Assembly (NCBI RefSeq): GCF_900105135.1
Contig: NZ_LT629741.1
Span: 1,426,001 to 1,490,000 of the forward strand
DNA: 64,000 nt
Origin: Gramella sp. MAR_2010_147
Lineage (GTDB): Bacteria; Bacteroidota; Bacteroidia; Flavobacteriales; Flavobacteriaceae
Reading direction: 5' to 3'
Shown: in pieces, positions 25,023 through 35,019 of the stretch
Layout: every line of letters starts with the position of its first letter
Numbering within the stretch: position 1 is the first letter of the stretch
Position numbers and translations under genes: made by a program
The notes under the pieces: generated by a model
What the model was told of the DNA's origin: nothing
The model's database searches: none
Seen by the model: the letters and a program-made list of their open reading frames with translations, nothing else

Positions 25023-26648
25023 TTACATATTTCTTCTATACTGCCCACCTACTTCGAATAAGGCATAAGTAATCTGACCTAAGGAACAAACCTTCGTAGC
25101 TTCCATTAATTCTTCGAAAAGATTCTCATTATTTACCGCTGCCTTTTTGATCTTCTCCAGAGTTGCATCCGCTTTAGATTCCTTCGCTTTATGTAAGGTT
25201 TCCAAAGTTTTAATCTGATGTTCTTTTTCTTCTTCGGTAGCTCTAATCACCTCACCCGGAGTCACCGTTGGGGAACCAGTAGAACTTAGAAAAGTATTTA
25301 CCCCAATAATTGGATAATCACCATTATGTTTTAATGTTTCATAATACAGGCTTTCTTCCTGGATCTTCCCACGTTGATACATAGTTTCCATAGCTCCAAG
25401 CACTCCCCCTCTTTCGGTAATTCTATCAAATTCTGTAAGCACCGCTTCTTCTACAAGATCTGTAAGTTCTTCGATAATAAAAGATCCCTGGATAGGATTC
25501 TCATTTTTAGTAAGTCCTAATTCCTTATTAATTATTAACTGAATTGCCATTGCTCTTCTTACAGAAGCTTCTGTAGGAGTTGTAATAGCCTCATCGTACG
25601 CATTGGTATGTAATGAATTACAGTTATCATAGATTGCATACAGTGCCTGAAGCGTGGTTCTAATATCATTAAAATCGATCTCCTGTGCATGAAGCGATCT
25701 ACCTGAAGTCTGTATATGATATTTCAACATTTGGGCTCTTGAATTCGCCCCATATTTATGCTTCAGTGCTTTAGACCAGATTCTTCTGGCTACACGACCT
25801 ATTACCGCATATTCAGGATCTACACCATTGGAGAAGAAGAATGATAAATTTGGACCAAATTTATTGATATCCATTCCACGGCTTAAATAATATTCCACGT
25901 AGGTAAATCCGTTTGCTAAAGTAAACGCCAGCTGGGTAATAGGATTCGCTCCAGCTTCGGCAATATGATATCCTGAAATGGATACGGAATAAAAGTTTCT
26001 TACTTTTTCTTCAATGAAATATTCCTGAACATCCCCCATTAACCTTAAGGCAAATTCAGTAGAGAAGATACAGGTGTTTTGTGCCTGATCTTCTTTTAGA
26101 ATATCAGCCTGCACGGTTCCACGAACTACATTGATGGTTTCAATCTTGATCTTTTCATAAACATCTTTTGGCAAGATCTGATCTCCAGTCAAACCTAAAA
26201 GCATGAGCCCAAGTCCATCATTTCCTTCCGGCAGCTCTCCTTTATAAGAAGGACGATCTATATTATTATCATCATAAAGTTCTTTTAGCTTTGCTTCAAC
26301 TTTATCATAAAGTCCGTTTTCTTTGATATACTTCTCACAATTCTGATCTATGGCTGCATTCATAAAGAAACCAAGTAACATAGGCGCAGGACCGTTGATG
26401 GTCATACTTACCGATGTCATGGCATCTGCCAGATCAAATCCTGAATACAACTTTTTAGCATCATCCAGGCAGCAAATAGAAACGCCCGAATTTCCAATTT
26501 TACCGTAAATATCAGGTCGGTGATCTGGATCATTCCCGTAAAGTGTAACCGAATCAAAAGCTGTAGAGAGTCGTTTTGCCGGCAGCCCTTTACTTACATA
26601 ATGAAAACGTCTGTTAGTTCTCTCCGGTCCTCCTTCGCCAGCAAACAT
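25023..26648 (-). CDS. icmF: C-terminal IcmF fragment: mutase catalytic domain
   Basis: 541 residues from the first methionine in frame. It is the methylmalonyl-CoA-mutase-type barrel: [20 protein letters not shown] at the start, [35 protein letters not shown] and [20 protein letters not shown]. Starting here would remove about 33 conserved residues (26649-26746) that shape the CoA and cobalamin sites, including [16 protein letters not shown], so separate translation would not give a complete enzyme. A shared terminator lies downstream. Confidence 0.82.
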   Translation of the reverse strand: MFAGEGGPERTNRRFHYVSKGLPAKRLSTAFDSVTLYGNDPDHRPDIYGKIGNSGVSICCLDDAKKLYSGFDLADAMTSVSMTINGPAPMLLGFFMNAAIDQNCEKYIKENGLYDKVEAKLKELYDDNNIDRPSYKGELPEGNDGLGLMLLGLTGDQILPKDVYEKIKIETINVVRGTVQADILKEDQAQNTCIFSTEFALRLMGDVQEYFIEEKVRNFYSVSISGYHIAEAGANPITQLAFTLANGFTYVEYYLSRGMDINKFGPNLSFFFSNGVDPEYAVIGRVARRIWSKALKHKYGANSRAQMLKYHIQTSGRSLHAQEIDFNDIRTTLQALYAIYDNCNSLHTNAYDEAITTPTEASVRRAMAIQLIINKELGLTKNENPIQGSFIIEELTDLVEEAVLTEFDRITERGGVLGAMETMYQRGKIQEESLYYETLKHNGDYPIIGVNTFLSSTGSPTVTPGEVIRATEEEKEHQIKTLETLHKAKESKADATLEKIKKAAVNNENLFEELMEATKVCSLGQITYALFEVGGQYRRNM

Positions 26649-28477
26649 TCTGGTTGGGTCTTCCCCGGTTCTTTTAAAAGGATATAATCCCGCCGTATAT
26701 GGGAATTCGCCCGGTACATTTTCCTGAAGACACCATAAAAGAATATCCCCCAGGCTTTATATTTTGGTAATGCTACTTTTGGAATTTGAGTGTGAGACAG
26801 TGACTCTGTATGAGTATCTATCTTTATCTCTTTATCCCGAACCTTAAAACTATAGACAGGTTCTCTGTATTTTGTCACTTTATCGTTCCAGGCAAGGATC
26901 ATTTCCCAATTATAAGGGTCTAGATCCATCTTGGTTTTATCAAATTCAGCAAAGAGCAATTTTAGAAAATCGCTCTGAGAATCTTCAGCAATTTCATAGA
27001 TCTCGTCCTGATCAATCCCATTCTTTCCTAAATATTTTTGTTGATCTTCCCCAAATTCAGTTTTGATTCCGGCAACCGTTTCTATGGTCTTATAAATTCC
27101 ATAAAGTCTTTGGGCAACATCTACCTGAGAATTCGCTTTTTCATCATAACCTCTATTATTTTCAGCAATTTCAGAAAGATAACGAGTTCGTTTTGGTGGG
27201 ATCACAAAGATCTTTTCACTCATTTCTTTCGAAATTTCAAAAGTAGAAGAAAGTCCAGATTTGGTCTTTTCTTCCACCTCATCCATAATGCTTTTGTAAA
27301 GCGTGTTCATTCCTGGATCATTGAACTGTGATGCGATAGTTCCAAAAACAGGAAGTGTTTCAGCATCTGAATGCCATAATTGGTGATTTCGCTGATACTG
27401 TTTTTTTACATCTCTCAATGCATCCTGAGCTCCTCGTTTATCGAATTTATTGATCGCAACCAGATCGGCAAAATCAAGCATATCGATCTTTTCCAACTGA
27501 GTCGCCGCACCAAATTCAGGAGTCATCACATATAAAGAAACATCTGAATGATCCAGAATTTCTGTATCACTCTGTCCAATTCCTGAAGTTTCCAGAATAA
27601 TAAGATCAAAACCTGAAGCTTTTAATACATCAACTGCTTCAGCTACATGCTTGGACAGTGCAAGATTTGCCTGTCTTGTTGCCAAAGAACGCATGTAAAC
27701 ACGTTCGTGATTGATAGAGTTCATTCTAATTCTATCTCCTAGAAGAGCTCCTCCGGTTTTTTTCTTAGAAGGATCTACAGAAACTATCCCGATATGCTTG
27801 TCTGGAAAATCCATCAAAAAACGACGAACAAGTTCATCTACCAGACTCGATTTCCCAGACCCACCGGTACCTGTAATTCCTAAAACAGGAGTTTTTTGAA
27901 CATCAAAAGAGTTCTTATCAAAAAATTTATCAAACTCCTCATGTCTGTTTTCAGCAAGTGAAATGAGTCTTGAAATCGTATTGACATCCTTTTTCTTCAG
28001 ATTCTTCACCACCTTATCTGAATCATTCAAATCTGGAACTTCAGTATCAACCCTTTTGATCATGTCATTGATCATACCCTGCAGCCCCATTTCTCTTCCA
28101 TCATCTGGCGCATAAATACGATCTATCCCATAATTCATTAATTCTTTGATCTCTTCAGGAAGGATTACTCCTCCTCCACCTCCAAAGATCTTGATATGTC
28201 CTGCACCTTTTTCATTCAGCAGATCATACATATATTTAAAATACTCTGTATGCCCTCCTTGATAAGAAGTCATCGCAATGGCTTGAGCATCTTCCTGAAT
28301 TGCGCAATTCACAACTTCTTCCACGCTACGATCATGCCCGAGGTGAATTACCTCAACACCGGTAGCCTGAATAATACGTCGCATGATGTTAATCGCTGCA
28401 TCATGCCCGTCAAACAGGGAAGCTGCGGTTACAATTCTTATTTTATTTTTAGGTTTATAGGGCTTTTGTTGTTCCAT
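26594..28477 (-). CDS. icmF: N-terminal IcmF fragment: B12-binding and GTPase domains
   Basis: 627 residues as read. Residues about 10-140 are the cobalamin-binding domain ([16 protein letters not shown] with the axial histidine). About 195-420 is the MeaI-type GTPase, with P-loop [12 protein letters not shown], Mg/switch residues around [16 protein letters not shown] and base specificity at AINKFDKRG. The linker runs to about residue 577. After the frameshift at 26747-26751 the final stretch ([15 protein letters not shown] onward) is out-of-frame translation. If the frameshift is real, this piece alone could still fold as a B12-carrier/chaperone. Confidence 0.85.
   Translation of the reverse strand: MEQQKPYKPKNKIRIVTAASLFDGHDAAINIMRRIIQATGVEVIHLGHDRSVEEVVNCAIQEDAQAIAMTSYQGGHTEYFKYMYDLLNEKGAGHIKIFGGGGGVILPEEIKELMNYGIDRIYAPDDGREMGLQGMINDMIKRVDTEVPDLNDSDKVVKNLKKKDVNTISRLISLAENRHEEFDKFFDKNSFDVQKTPVLGITGTGGSGKSSLVDELVRRFLMDFPDKHIGIVSVDPSKKKTGGALLGDRIRMNSINHERVYMRSLATRQANLALSKHVAEAVDVLKASGFDLIILETSGIGQSDTEILDHSDVSLYVMTPEFGAATQLEKIDMLDFADLVAINKFDKRGAQDALRDVKKQYQRNHQLWHSDAETLPVFGTIASQFNDPGMNTLYKSIMDEVEEKTKSGLSSTFEISKEMSEKIFVIPPKRTRYLSEIAENNRGYDEKANSQVDVAQRLYGIYKTIETVAGIKTEFGEDQQKYLGKNGIDQDEIYEIAEDSQSDFLKLLFAEFDKTKMDLDPYNWEMILAWNDKVTKYREPVYSFKVRDKEIKIDTHTESLSHTQIPKVALPKYKAWGIFFYGVFRKMYRANSHIRRDYILLKEPGKTQPECLLAKEDRRELTDVFIM
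26747..26751 (-). other. Homopolymer frameshift site in icmF
   Basis: CCCCC on the plus strand (GGGGG in the coding strand). One more G restores the conserved reading frame on both sides. Confidence 0.85.
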
Positions 28478-28619
28478 CTCTAATTCTAAGTATTTTTTGG
28501 AGCTGCAATTTACGAAAATTGTAAAAGTTAGCCCCCTTCTTTAAGAATAGTATAATATTATTCGATTCCAAATCTAACTAACTGGAAATGTTTAATTTTA
28601 ATTAGCCAAAATGCTTTGA

Positions 28620-29471
28620 ATGCCTAAACTTACATTGCTTATCCATTGCCCGGATATTTCCGGGATTATTGCCGCCGTCACTTCCTTCTTTCACCAACGT
28701 AAAGGTAATATAATCTATATAGACCAATATGTAGATTTAGAAAATCAGACCTTTTTTATGCGTCTTGAATGTGAATTTAAGGTTGAAATTAAGGTTGATG
28801 ATTTTAAAATGAGTTTTAAAGAAAATTTAGGTGATCCCTATAAAATGTCCTGGCATTTATTTGGGGCTGAATCAAAGCTAAGAATGGCCATTTTCGTTTC
28901 AAAATATGACCATTGTTTATTTGACATTCTAGGAAGGTATAGGTCCGGTGAACTCAACGTAACCATTCCTTTGATCATAAGCAATCACAAAGATCTGGAA
29001 CCCGTAGCTAAAAGTTTTAATATCCCGTTTTTCCATATTCCAGTGATAAAGGGTAAAAAGGATAAAGCTGAAAACCAACAACTGGAATTGCTGAAAAAGG
29101 AAAATATAGATTTTATCGTTCTTGCCCGTTATATGCAAATTATCTCTGAAAACATGATCAAGAGCTTTGCTAACAAGATTATTAATATTCATCATTCTTT
29201 TCTGCCAGCTTTTGCAGGTGCAAAGCCATATCATTTTGCCTATAAACGAGGGGTAAAGATCATTGGAGCAACCAGTCATTATGTGACAGAAAATTTGGAT
29301 GCCGGACCAATCATTGAGCAGGATATTACCCGAATTTCCCACAGCCATTCAGTAAAAGATCTTATCTTAAAAGGTAGGGATCTGGAAAAAATAGTACTTG
29401 CACGGGCTATCAAACTTCACTTAGAAAGAAAAACACTGGTTTACAATAACAGGACAGTTGTTTTTACCTAA
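28620..29471 (+). CDS. purU: Formyltetrahydrofolate deformylase
   Basis: 283 residues. The N-terminal ACT domain begins LTLLIHCPDISGIIAAVTSF. The C-terminal formyltransferase-type hydrolase carries the catalytic set Asn-His-Asp in KIINIHHSFLPAFAGAKPY and NLDAGPIIEQD. It releases formate from 10-formyl-THF, balancing one-carbon pools and feeding formate-dependent purine synthesis. It starts at an ATG and is divergent from icmF. No clear promoter box; ATGCTTTG at 28610-28617 is one or two bases off the -7 consensus. Confidence 0.95.
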   Translation: MPKLTLLIHCPDISGIIAAVTSFFHQRKGNIIYIDQYVDLENQTFFMRLECEFKVEIKVDDFKMSFKENLGDPYKMSWHLFGAESKLRMAIFVSKYDHCLFDILGRYRSGELNVTIPLIISNHKDLEPVAKSFNIPFFHIPVIKGKKDKAENQQLELLKKENIDFIVLARYMQIISENMIKSFANKIINIHHSFLPAFAGAKPYHFAYKRGVKIIGATSHYVTENLDAGPIIEQDITRISHSHSVKDLILKGRDLEKIVLARAIKLHLERKTLVYNNRTVVFT

Positions 29472-29554
29472 TGATACCATCTAAATAAGGCTTTGATATC
29501 ACCATTTTAATATTATTATAACTTTTTGCAGGGAAGACTTATATCCTTAGCGGC

Positions 29555-29562
29555 TATATTTG
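29555..29562 (+). promoter_or_regulatory. -7 element TATATTTG before the DUF4197 gene
   Basis: Exact TAnnTTTG, 15 bp before the chosen ATG. A TTG at 29526-29528 is about 26 bp upstream, longer than the usual spacer. It shows that the upstream TTG in frame (29560) cannot be the start. Confidence 0.6.
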
Positions 29563-29577
29563 AAGAAACTACTCATA

Positions 29578-30282
29578 ATGAAAAAGATCATCGCTTTTGC
29601 CAGTATTCTTATTTTAACTTCATGCGCTGAATTACAGCAAATTGCCTCTCAATTACCGCAGGAATATGGTGTAAGCAATGCTGAAATTAGTTCAGGTTTA
29701 AAGCAAGCACTCCAGTTTGGAATAGATAAAGAAGTTACCAGTCTGGCTAAGGAAAATGGTTTTTTTAGTAATGAACTAGTTAGAATTGGACTTCCACCAG
29801 AATTGCAAAAAGTAGATAAAACACTACGTGATGTTGGCCTGGATGCTCTGGCCGATGAAGGTCTAAAAGTTTTAAACAGGGCCGCAGAAGATGCCGTAAG
29901 TGAAGCAATACCTGTCTTTGCTGATGCTGTAACCGGGATTAGCTTTACAGACGCTCGAAATATTCTCTTAGGCCCTGAAGATGCTGCCACCCAATATCTT
30001 TCTGGCAGGACACAACAAGAATTATACACAAGGTTCAATCCTATAATAGGCAACTCTTTAAATAAAGTTGGTGCTACACAGGTATGGCAGAAAATTATTC
30101 AAAAATATAATGCACTCCCAATCACTTCAAATGTTAATCCAGATCTTCCAGATTATGTCACTAATCAAGCATTAAATGGTGTATTCCTAATGATCGCAAA
30201 GGAAGAAAAAGATATCAGAAATACCCTTTCTGCCAGAACTACAGATCTTTTAAGAAAAGTGTTTGCGCTTCAGGATAAATAA
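29578..30282 (+). CDS. DUF4197 lipoprotein
   Basis: 234 residues from the ATG at 29578. A short lipoprotein signal (MKKIIAFASILILTSC) precedes an all-helical DUF4197 domain, with ISSGLKQALQFGIDKEVTSL, FADAVTGISFTDARNILLG and LNGVFLMIAKEEKDIR blocks. The domain is common in Bacteroidetes and Proteobacteria and has no established activity. Monocistronic. The -7 box overlaps the in-frame TTG upstream, which rules out the longer N-terminus. Confidence 0.88.
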   Translation: MKKIIAFASILILTSCAELQQIASQLPQEYGVSNAEISSGLKQALQFGIDKEVTSLAKENGFFSNELVRIGLPPELQKVDKTLRDVGLDALADEGLKVLNRAAEDAVSEAIPVFADAVTGISFTDARNILLGPEDAATQYLSGRTQQELYTRFNPIIGNSLNKVGATQVWQKIIQKYNALPITSNVNPDLPDYVTNQALNGVFLMIAKEEKDIRNTLSARTTDLLRKVFALQDK

Positions 30283-30387
30283 GACTTTTCTTACTTTCCA
30301 TAATTTTTTAACAGTTTTTATCTAGTTTATGCAGTTTATTAAACAAAGCTTAACTGTATATTATTACTCTATAAGATAGTTGCTTCA

Positions 30388-30395
30388 TAGCTTTG
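30388..30395 (+). promoter_or_regulatory. -7 element TAGCTTTG before the Lacal_2735-like gene
   Basis: Exact TAnnTTTG, 42 bp before the ATG; no -33 TTG at the normal distance. Confidence 0.5.
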
Positions 30396-30437
30396 CCACT
30401 TGGAGAAATGATTAATGACGAAAGATTAGATTAAACT

Positions 30438-30635
30438 ATGTTTAGAATTTTTGAAAATAAATCAAGAGAAGAACGCCTTTGTGAAAAATACTCAAGGCTG
30501 ATGCATCGCTCTTATAAGATAGCACCCATAAATAAAGAAAAAAGTGATCAGTTGAATTCCAGGGCAAGAAAAATTCTCGCTGAATTAAGAAGAATGAACT
30601 GCAGCCTGGTGGAAACTAGGAGTGAATTTGCTTGA
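30438..30635 (+). CDS. Lacal_2735-family small protein
   Basis: 65 residues, basic and helical: an MFRIFENKSREERL start, a middle KYSRLMHRSYKIAPINKEKS and a final helix RARKILAELRRMN. This matches the short flavobacterial Lacal_2735 family, whose role is unknown; the repeated Lys/Arg faces suggest RNA, DNA or membrane contact. Its 3' end overlaps the convergent metal-receptor gene by 20 bp, so the last codons of both are read from the same DNA. Confidence 0.75.
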   Translation: MFRIFENKSREERLCEKYSRLMHRSYKIAPINKEKSDQLNSRARKILAELRRMNCSLVETRSEFA

Positions 30636-31389
30636 AATAATCTATTGCCTTTAGTAAACGGCTACCATACCAACTAAAGTACTCCCCATCTACGATCTTG
30701 ACCTCTTTGGCAAATTCTTTGAACTTTGCTTTATGCTCTTCCTGAAAAGGAAAAGGTTCTGAAGATAATAAACAGATATCTGCATCCAGCGATTTTAGTT
30801 CTTCCAGATTAGTTTCTGGATATCTTTCATCTGTATATACATTCCTGAAGTTATTCAACTTCAACATTTCATTTATGAACGTTCCATTCCCGGCTACCAT
30901 TAACGGGTCTTTCCAAATAAAGTAAGCAACTCTTTTATCGGTACTATTGTTTCTCAGTTTCTCTAATTCCGAAACTTTTTTACGGATACCGGCTACCATG
31001 GTTTTCGATAATTCCGTACAATTAAAAATTTTTCCATAATCCGTCATTAAATCGTAGGCATCTTCCAGATTCGCAACGTCAGAAACATGTACCGGTGCAA
31101 TCTTTCCAAGTTCTTCTACCATCTCTTTTGTATTTTCTTCTTTATTACAAAAGATAATATCGGGCTTTAGTTCTTTAACTTTTCTAAGATTAACTTTTTT
31201 GGTTCCGCCAACACTTGTCTTAATATCTTTTAAATATGCAGGGTGAACACAAAAATGAGTTATTCCAACAATAGAATTTTCCAAACCAAGGTCTACAAGC
31301 AGTTCAGTTTGACTTGGAACAAGTGAAATTATTCTTTTAGGGATTCCTTTCAGTTCAATTTTTCTTCCTAACTGATCCTGAATTTTCAT
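30616..31389 (-). CDS. Helical-backbone metal receptor (BtuF/FepB-like) without signal peptide
   Basis: 257 residues. The fold is that of class III periplasmic binding proteins: PKRIISLVPSQTELLVDLGL, VKELKPDIIFCNKEENTKEM and the long helix followed by VAYFIWKDPLMVAGNGTF. Such proteins bind cobalamin or iron chelates for ABC importers. The start at 31389 is 9 bp from the pyrF stop and no signal peptide or lipobox can be added, so this one should stay in the cytoplasm unless its start is wrong. Probably co-transcribed with pyrF. Ligand uncertain. Confidence 0.8.
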   Translation of the reverse strand: MKIQDQLGRKIELKGIPKRIISLVPSQTELLVDLGLENSIVGITHFCVHPAYLKDIKTSVGGTKKVNLRKVKELKPDIIFCNKEENTKEMVEELGKIAPVHVSDVANLEDAYDLMTDYGKIFNCTELSKTMVAGIRKKVSELEKLRNNSTDKRVAYFIWKDPLMVAGNGTFINEMLKLNNFRNVYTDERYPETNLEELKSLDADICLLSSEPFPFQEEHKAKFKEFAKEVKIVDGEYFSWYGSRLLKAIDYFKQIHS

Positions 31390-31398
31390 AATGAAGTA

Positions 31399-32217
31399 TT
31401 ATAATTTTTCGAGCTCTGCTGCCATCTGGTTCTGCATAGCTTCTGCCTTAGCTCCGGCAATTTCAGCAAAGTTTGAAGAATCTGAAGCGTATATGATCTT
31501 ACGGGAAGAATTAACTAAAAGTCCAGCATTTTTAGTGAGGCCATATTTACATACCTCTTCCAAACTTCCTCCCTGCGCTCCAACTCCCGGAACAAGTAAA
31601 AAGTTCTCAGGAATAATTTTTCTAATATCTGCCAGATATTCTGCCTTCGTAGCTCCTACCACATACATCAGGTTTTCAGAATTCTGCCAGTTTTTTGAAG
31701 TTTCAATAACTCTTTTATAAAGTTCTTTATCGCCTGTTTCTAATGTTTGAAAATCAAAAGCTCCTTCATTAGAAGTTAAAGCAAGTAAAATGGTATGCTT
31801 ATTAGTGAATTCTAGAAATGGTTCTATAGAATCTTTTCCCATGTAGGGTGCTACCGTGATGGAATCGAATCCCAGATCTTCGAAAAAAGCCTTCGCATAC
31901 ATTTTTGAGGTGTTTCCAATATCTCCCCGTTTAGCATCAGCGATGGTATATAGATCTGGATATTCAGAATGCAGATATTCTATGGTTTTTTTAAGTGCTT
32001 TCCATCCATCAACACCAAGAGCTTCATAAAATGCAATATTTGGCTTGTAGGCCACACAATATTGGTGTGTCGCATCAATGATCGCTTTATTAAAACTGAA
32101 TACAGGATCTTTTTCTGAAAGTAGGTAGGTCGGGATTTTTTCAAGATCGGTATCCAAACCTATACATAAAAATGATTTTTTCTTAAAGATCTGTTCCGTC
32201 AGTTCCTGTGATGTCAT
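31399..32217 (-). CDS. pyrF: Orotidine 5'-phosphate decarboxylase
   Basis: 272 residues, the long (type 2) form. The catalytic DxKxxD motif appears as [19 protein letters not shown], with substrate-contact segments [12 protein letters not shown] near the start and [14 protein letters not shown] late. It converts OMP to UMP in pyrimidine synthesis. The ATG is directly preceded, 3 bases away, by a tandem repeat of a 7 bp unit (32221-32267) that fills the place where a leader and ribosome-binding site should be, so expression may depend on repeat number. Confidence 0.95.
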   Translation of the reverse strand: MTSQELTEQIFKKKSFLCIGLDTDLEKIPTYLLSEKDPVFSFNKAIIDATHQYCVAYKPNIAFYEALGVDGWKALKKTIEYLHSEYPDLYTIADAKRGDIGNTSKMYAKAFFEDLGFDSITVAPYMGKDSIEPFLEFTNKHTILLALTSNEGAFDFQTLETGDKELYKRVIETSKNWQNSENLMYVVGATKAEYLADIRKIIPENFLLVPGVGAQGGSLEEVCKYGLTKNAGLLVNSSRKIIYASDSSNFAEIAGAKAEAMQNQMAAELEKL

Positions 32218-32220
32218 GCT

Positions 32221-32267
32221 ATCAGTTATCAGTTATCAGTTATCAGTTATCAGTTATCAGTTATCAG
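32221..32267 (-). repeat. Heptanucleotide tandem repeat (about 6.7 copies) before pyrF
   Basis: Six perfect copies of ATCAGTT (coding strand AACTGAT) plus five bases of a seventh, ending 3 bp before the pyrF start codon. A slipped-strand array in the leader would change spacing by 7 bp per unit. Confidence 0.95.
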
Positions 32268-32322
32268 AAAATAAAATTATGGTCTTACATCTAAAATCAT
32301 TGTAGAAAACTTCTCACTTAAA

Positions 32323-33399
32323 TTAAAGAATATCTGAATTCTCCTTCAGCTTTTCAGTGTTTTCAGCTAACTGTAGCTCATCTATGATCTTCTGAATATC
32401 CCCGTTAATAATGTTAGAAAGATCGTACAATGTTAGATTTATTCTGTGATCTGTTACACGGCTTTGTGCATAATTATAAGTTCTAATTTTCGCACTACGG
32501 TCACCACTGGAAACCATCGAGTTTCTCTTAGCGGCATCGGCTTCCATTTTCTTGGCAAGTTCCATTTCATATAATCTGGAACGAAGCACCCTGAATGCTT
32601 TTTCTTTATTCTTATGCTGGGATTTTTGATCCTGACACTGTGCAACCAGACCTGTTGGTTCATGGGTTAATCTAACTGCTGAATAGGTTGTATTTACCGA
32701 CTGACCACCTGGCCCTGAAGAACAGAAATAGTCTATTCGCACCTCTTTTGGATCTATTTGCACGTCAAATTCTTCTGCTTCCGGCAATACCATCACCGTT
32801 GCTGCTGAAGTATGTACACGCCCCTGAGTTTCGGTTTGTGGCACTCGTTGAACTCGGTGAACACCTGCTTCAAATTTCATAGTTCCGTATACATCTTCCC
32901 CAGAAACTTCAAAGATCATTTCCTTGAATCCTCCACTGGTTCCTTCACTAAAATCAACGATATTATGACTCCAGCCTCTGCTTTCCACATATTTAGTATA
33001 CATACGATAAAGGTCGCCTGCAAAAATACTGGCCTCATCACCACCCGTACCAGCTCGAATTTCCATGACCACGTTTTTACCGTCTTCCGGGTCTTTAGGA
33101 ATAAGCATCATTCTAATCTTTTCCTCAAGTCCTGGTAGTTGACCTTTGGCCTCGTCTAGTTGTAGTTTGGCCATTTCAGTCATCTCGGCATCGCTGCCGT
33201 CTGAGATGATCTCTTCAGCTTCCTGAATATTATTGGTGATGCTGATATATTTTTCGCGCTCGTCCATCAAAGCCCGAAGGTCTTTGTACTCCTTATTTAA
33301 TTCAATATATCGCTTCTGGTCTGATATTACATCTGGCTGAATAATTAAATCATTCACCTCATCAAACCGCTGTTTTACGATATTAAGTCTCTCAATCAT
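32323..33399 (-). CDS. prfA: Peptide chain release factor 1
   Basis: 358 residues. The anticodon-like PxT loop reads PQT in [13 protein letters not shown], and the catalytic loop is [10 protein letters not shown]. The N-terminal coiled coil and domain order are standard. It releases peptides at UAA and UAG. It starts 18 bp after the estimated transcription start of a minus-strand -7 box, giving a short leader. It lies upstream of pyrF, with the heptamer repeat between them. Confidence 0.97.
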   Translation of the reverse strand: MIERLNIVKQRFDEVNDLIIQPDVISDQKRYIELNKEYKDLRALMDEREKYISITNNIQEAEEIISDGSDAEMTEMAKLQLDEAKGQLPGLEEKIRMMLIPKDPEDGKNVVMEIRAGTGGDEASIFAGDLYRMYTKYVESRGWSHNIVDFSEGTSGGFKEMIFEVSGEDVYGTMKFEAGVHRVQRVPQTETQGRVHTSAATVMVLPEAEEFDVQIDPKEVRIDYFCSSGPGGQSVNTTYSAVRLTHEPTGLVAQCQDQKSQHKNKEKAFRVLRSRLYEMELAKKMEADAAKRNSMVSSGDRSAKIRTYNYAQSRVTDHRINLTLYDLSNIINGDIQKIIDELQLAENTEKLKENSDIL

Positions 33400-33423
33400 A
33401 TATTATCACTGAATTTAGGATAG

Positions 33424-33431
33424 CAAATTTA
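33424..33431 (-). promoter_or_regulatory. -7 element TAAATTTG before prfA
   Basis: Exact TAnnTTTG on the minus strand, 24 bp before the ATG. Confidence 0.55.
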
Positions 33432-33462
33432 CGATAATTTGCCTGAAATTTGAATGAAAGCT

Positions 33463-34161
33463 TTAAAGGCTTTCTAATTCTGCAACCGCCTCATGATTCC
33501 GGGCAAAGGAGGTAAATTTCACAAGGCCTGCGATTCCCAGAATATAGAAAAATCTATCGGGAAAATAAAACTCATTAAACTCCAGATAATAGGCGATAAA
33601 TGAGGTGATATCTGAAAACACCAGGCATAAAGTCGCCGCTGTGAAAAAAAACGAAGTCTTATCTGAATACCTGTTACTGTATGAAATAGCAGCAATCACC
33701 ATCGTGATCATGGTTATACCGTAGGCATAAAAAAGCATATCTAAATAAGGGTACACATAACCTGCCGGAACCATATCTACCAGTAAGTAAAGCATTCCAA
33801 GATTCAGGATGAATACCACTAAAAAAAGCAGTTTTTGAAATATATTGGTCTTTAGCTTTTTAAGTTCTGGCACTACAACAAATACCAGTAGCAAATATGC
33901 TGTAATACGCATGAGAAATGTAGTTGCATTGGCAACCGGCATCTCATAAAAGAATAAGCCAATATCTGATAGGATTAAAAATAGAAACGCTGCCAGCATT
34001 CTCTTACTATAACTGTTTTTTGAAATTAAGAGAATTAAAAATATTGAAGTACTTGCCAGCCGCGCCCATCTGCTATATTCAAGGCCATACGTATATATAA
34101 TATAAAAATTGACTATTAGCAGTATCGCAGTGATAGCTGATAGGTAAGATTTGGATAACAT
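33463..34161 (-). CDS. YhhN-like multi-helix membrane protein (paralogue 1)
   Basis: 232 residues, about eight membrane helices. The pairs AFLFLILSDIGLFFYEMP (about 55-72) and CLVFSDITSFIAYYLEF (about 178-195) have the Ser-Asp placement of YhhN/TMEM86 lysoplasmalogenases, but the match is weak. It is 80 bp from a similar gene (34242-34928) that shares the same helix layout and FNEFYFPDRFFYILGIA against FKEFYYLDRLANIIGIA near the end, so the two are tandem paralogues. The function is not established. Confidence 0.6.
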   Translation of the reverse strand: MLSKSYLSAITAILLIVNFYIIYTYGLEYSRWARLASTSIFLILLISKNSYSKRMLAAFLFLILSDIGLFFYEMPVANATTFLMRITAYLLLVFVVVPELKKLKTNIFQKLLFLVVFILNLGMLYLLVDMVPAGYVYPYLDMLFYAYGITMITMVIAAISYSNRYSDKTSFFFTAATLCLVFSDITSFIAYYLEFNEFYFPDRFFYILGIAGLVKFTSFARNHEAVAELESL

Positions 34162-34241
34162 ATTAATTTATTTGGTTGAAAAAAGATGTACGTAATCTAT
34201 GAAAAATAAGTTTTAAAGTCTGGAAAAACCGGTTTACAAAA

Positions 34242-34928
34242 TTATGGACTATTGGGATTTTTGAGAGCAGCTGCTTGATTCACAGAAAAAGCCAGTAGAA
34301 ATGCAATCCCTATAATATTCGCCAATCTATCCAAATAATAAAACTCCTTAAATCCTAAGTAATAGGCATTATAAAAAAATATATCAGAGAGTATAAATCC
34401 AAAAGAAACGATCACCAGGTAAAAAGCTACTTTATTTGCATACCTGTTAAGATACGATAAACTGGTTGCCACAATAGCGAGAGAGATTATTCCCAATGAA
34501 TAAAAGAGTAATAAAAATATAGAATTTTGATCAGACCCGGGAAGGGTTTTCGCCATTTCATGAAGAAGATATACATCTATAAGAACTATAAAAACTGCTA
34601 CTACTATTGTAAACAGATTCAATTTAAGCTTTGAAAGGGATGGCGCCACAAAGAGGATTAAATTAAGGTAGGCAAGAATTCTAACAGTATATATTATTTT
34701 CTTAAAAAGAGGGACTTCGTAATAAACCAATAGCCCATCACAAATTGCCAGCAGAACAAAAATGAGTAACAATCGATATTTGGAGAAATATTTGAAAAGA
34801 TAAATCGCCAGGAAAATAAAGGTTGTTCCAAATCTAAACCACCTATCTACCAAGTGATCTAAATAATATATTGCCAGGAAATTGACAATGATGAGAAAAC
34901 TCATCAATAGAACTAACCAAAATTTCAT
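34242..34928 (-). CDS. YhhN-like multi-helix membrane protein (paralogue 2)
   Basis: 228 residues, about eight membrane helices. Conserved Asp-containing spots are LLAICDGLLVYYEVPLFKK and FGFILSDIFFYNAYYLGFKE, aligned with the sister gene next to it. The terminal segment YLDRLANIIGIAFLLAFS matches the sister's YFPDRFFYILGIAGLVKF. Distant resemblance to YhhN/TMEM86 only. The two genes face the same way and may be co-transcribed. No ligand or partner can be named. Confidence 0.6.
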   Translation of the reverse strand: MKFWLVLLMSFLIIVNFLAIYYLDHLVDRWFRFGTTFIFLAIYLFKYFSKYRLLLIFVLLAICDGLLVYYEVPLFKKIIYTVRILAYLNLILFVAPSLSKLKLNLFTIVVAVFIVLIDVYLLHEMAKTLPGSDQNSIFLLLFYSLGIISLAIVATSLSYLNRYANKVAFYLVIVSFGFILSDIFFYNAYYLGFKEFYYLDRLANIIGIAFLLAFSVNQAAALKNPNSP

Positions 34929-35019
34929 TTTATTGAATTACCAGCGGATAAATTTATCTGTTTTATGCACAAAACAGGAGAAACAAAGGTTAATTTTAAA
35001 TTAACCAATTGTAATTTAA

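Larger units (their letters stand above)
25023..28477 (-). pseudogene. icmF: Isobutyryl-CoA mutase fused (IcmF), interrupted by a one-base frameshift
   Basis: Restoring one base would give a protein of about 1151 residues with the IcmF order: cobalamin-binding domain, P-loop GTPase chaperone, and catalytic barrel. IcmF interconverts isobutyryl-CoA and n-butyryl-CoA with adenosylcobalamin. The frame breaks in the G run at 26747-26751 (minus strand TGGGGGAT): five Gs where six would join KAWG to [19 protein letters not shown] in the next frame. The next-frame residues up to the downstream methionine continue the conserved mutase sequence without a stop, so the break is recent, a sequencing error, or recoded. 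As written, the GTPase half ends in about 45 unrelated residues. Confidence 0.85.

Noticed and set aside
26594..26648. Genuine overlapping separate genes for the IcmF domains
   Set aside because: The downstream frame continues conserved mutase sequence upstream of its first methionine, as expected for one gene broken by a base loss, not for two designed genes.
32221..32267. CRISPR-like array
   Set aside because: The repeat unit is 7 bp with no spacers, so this is a simple tandem repeat.
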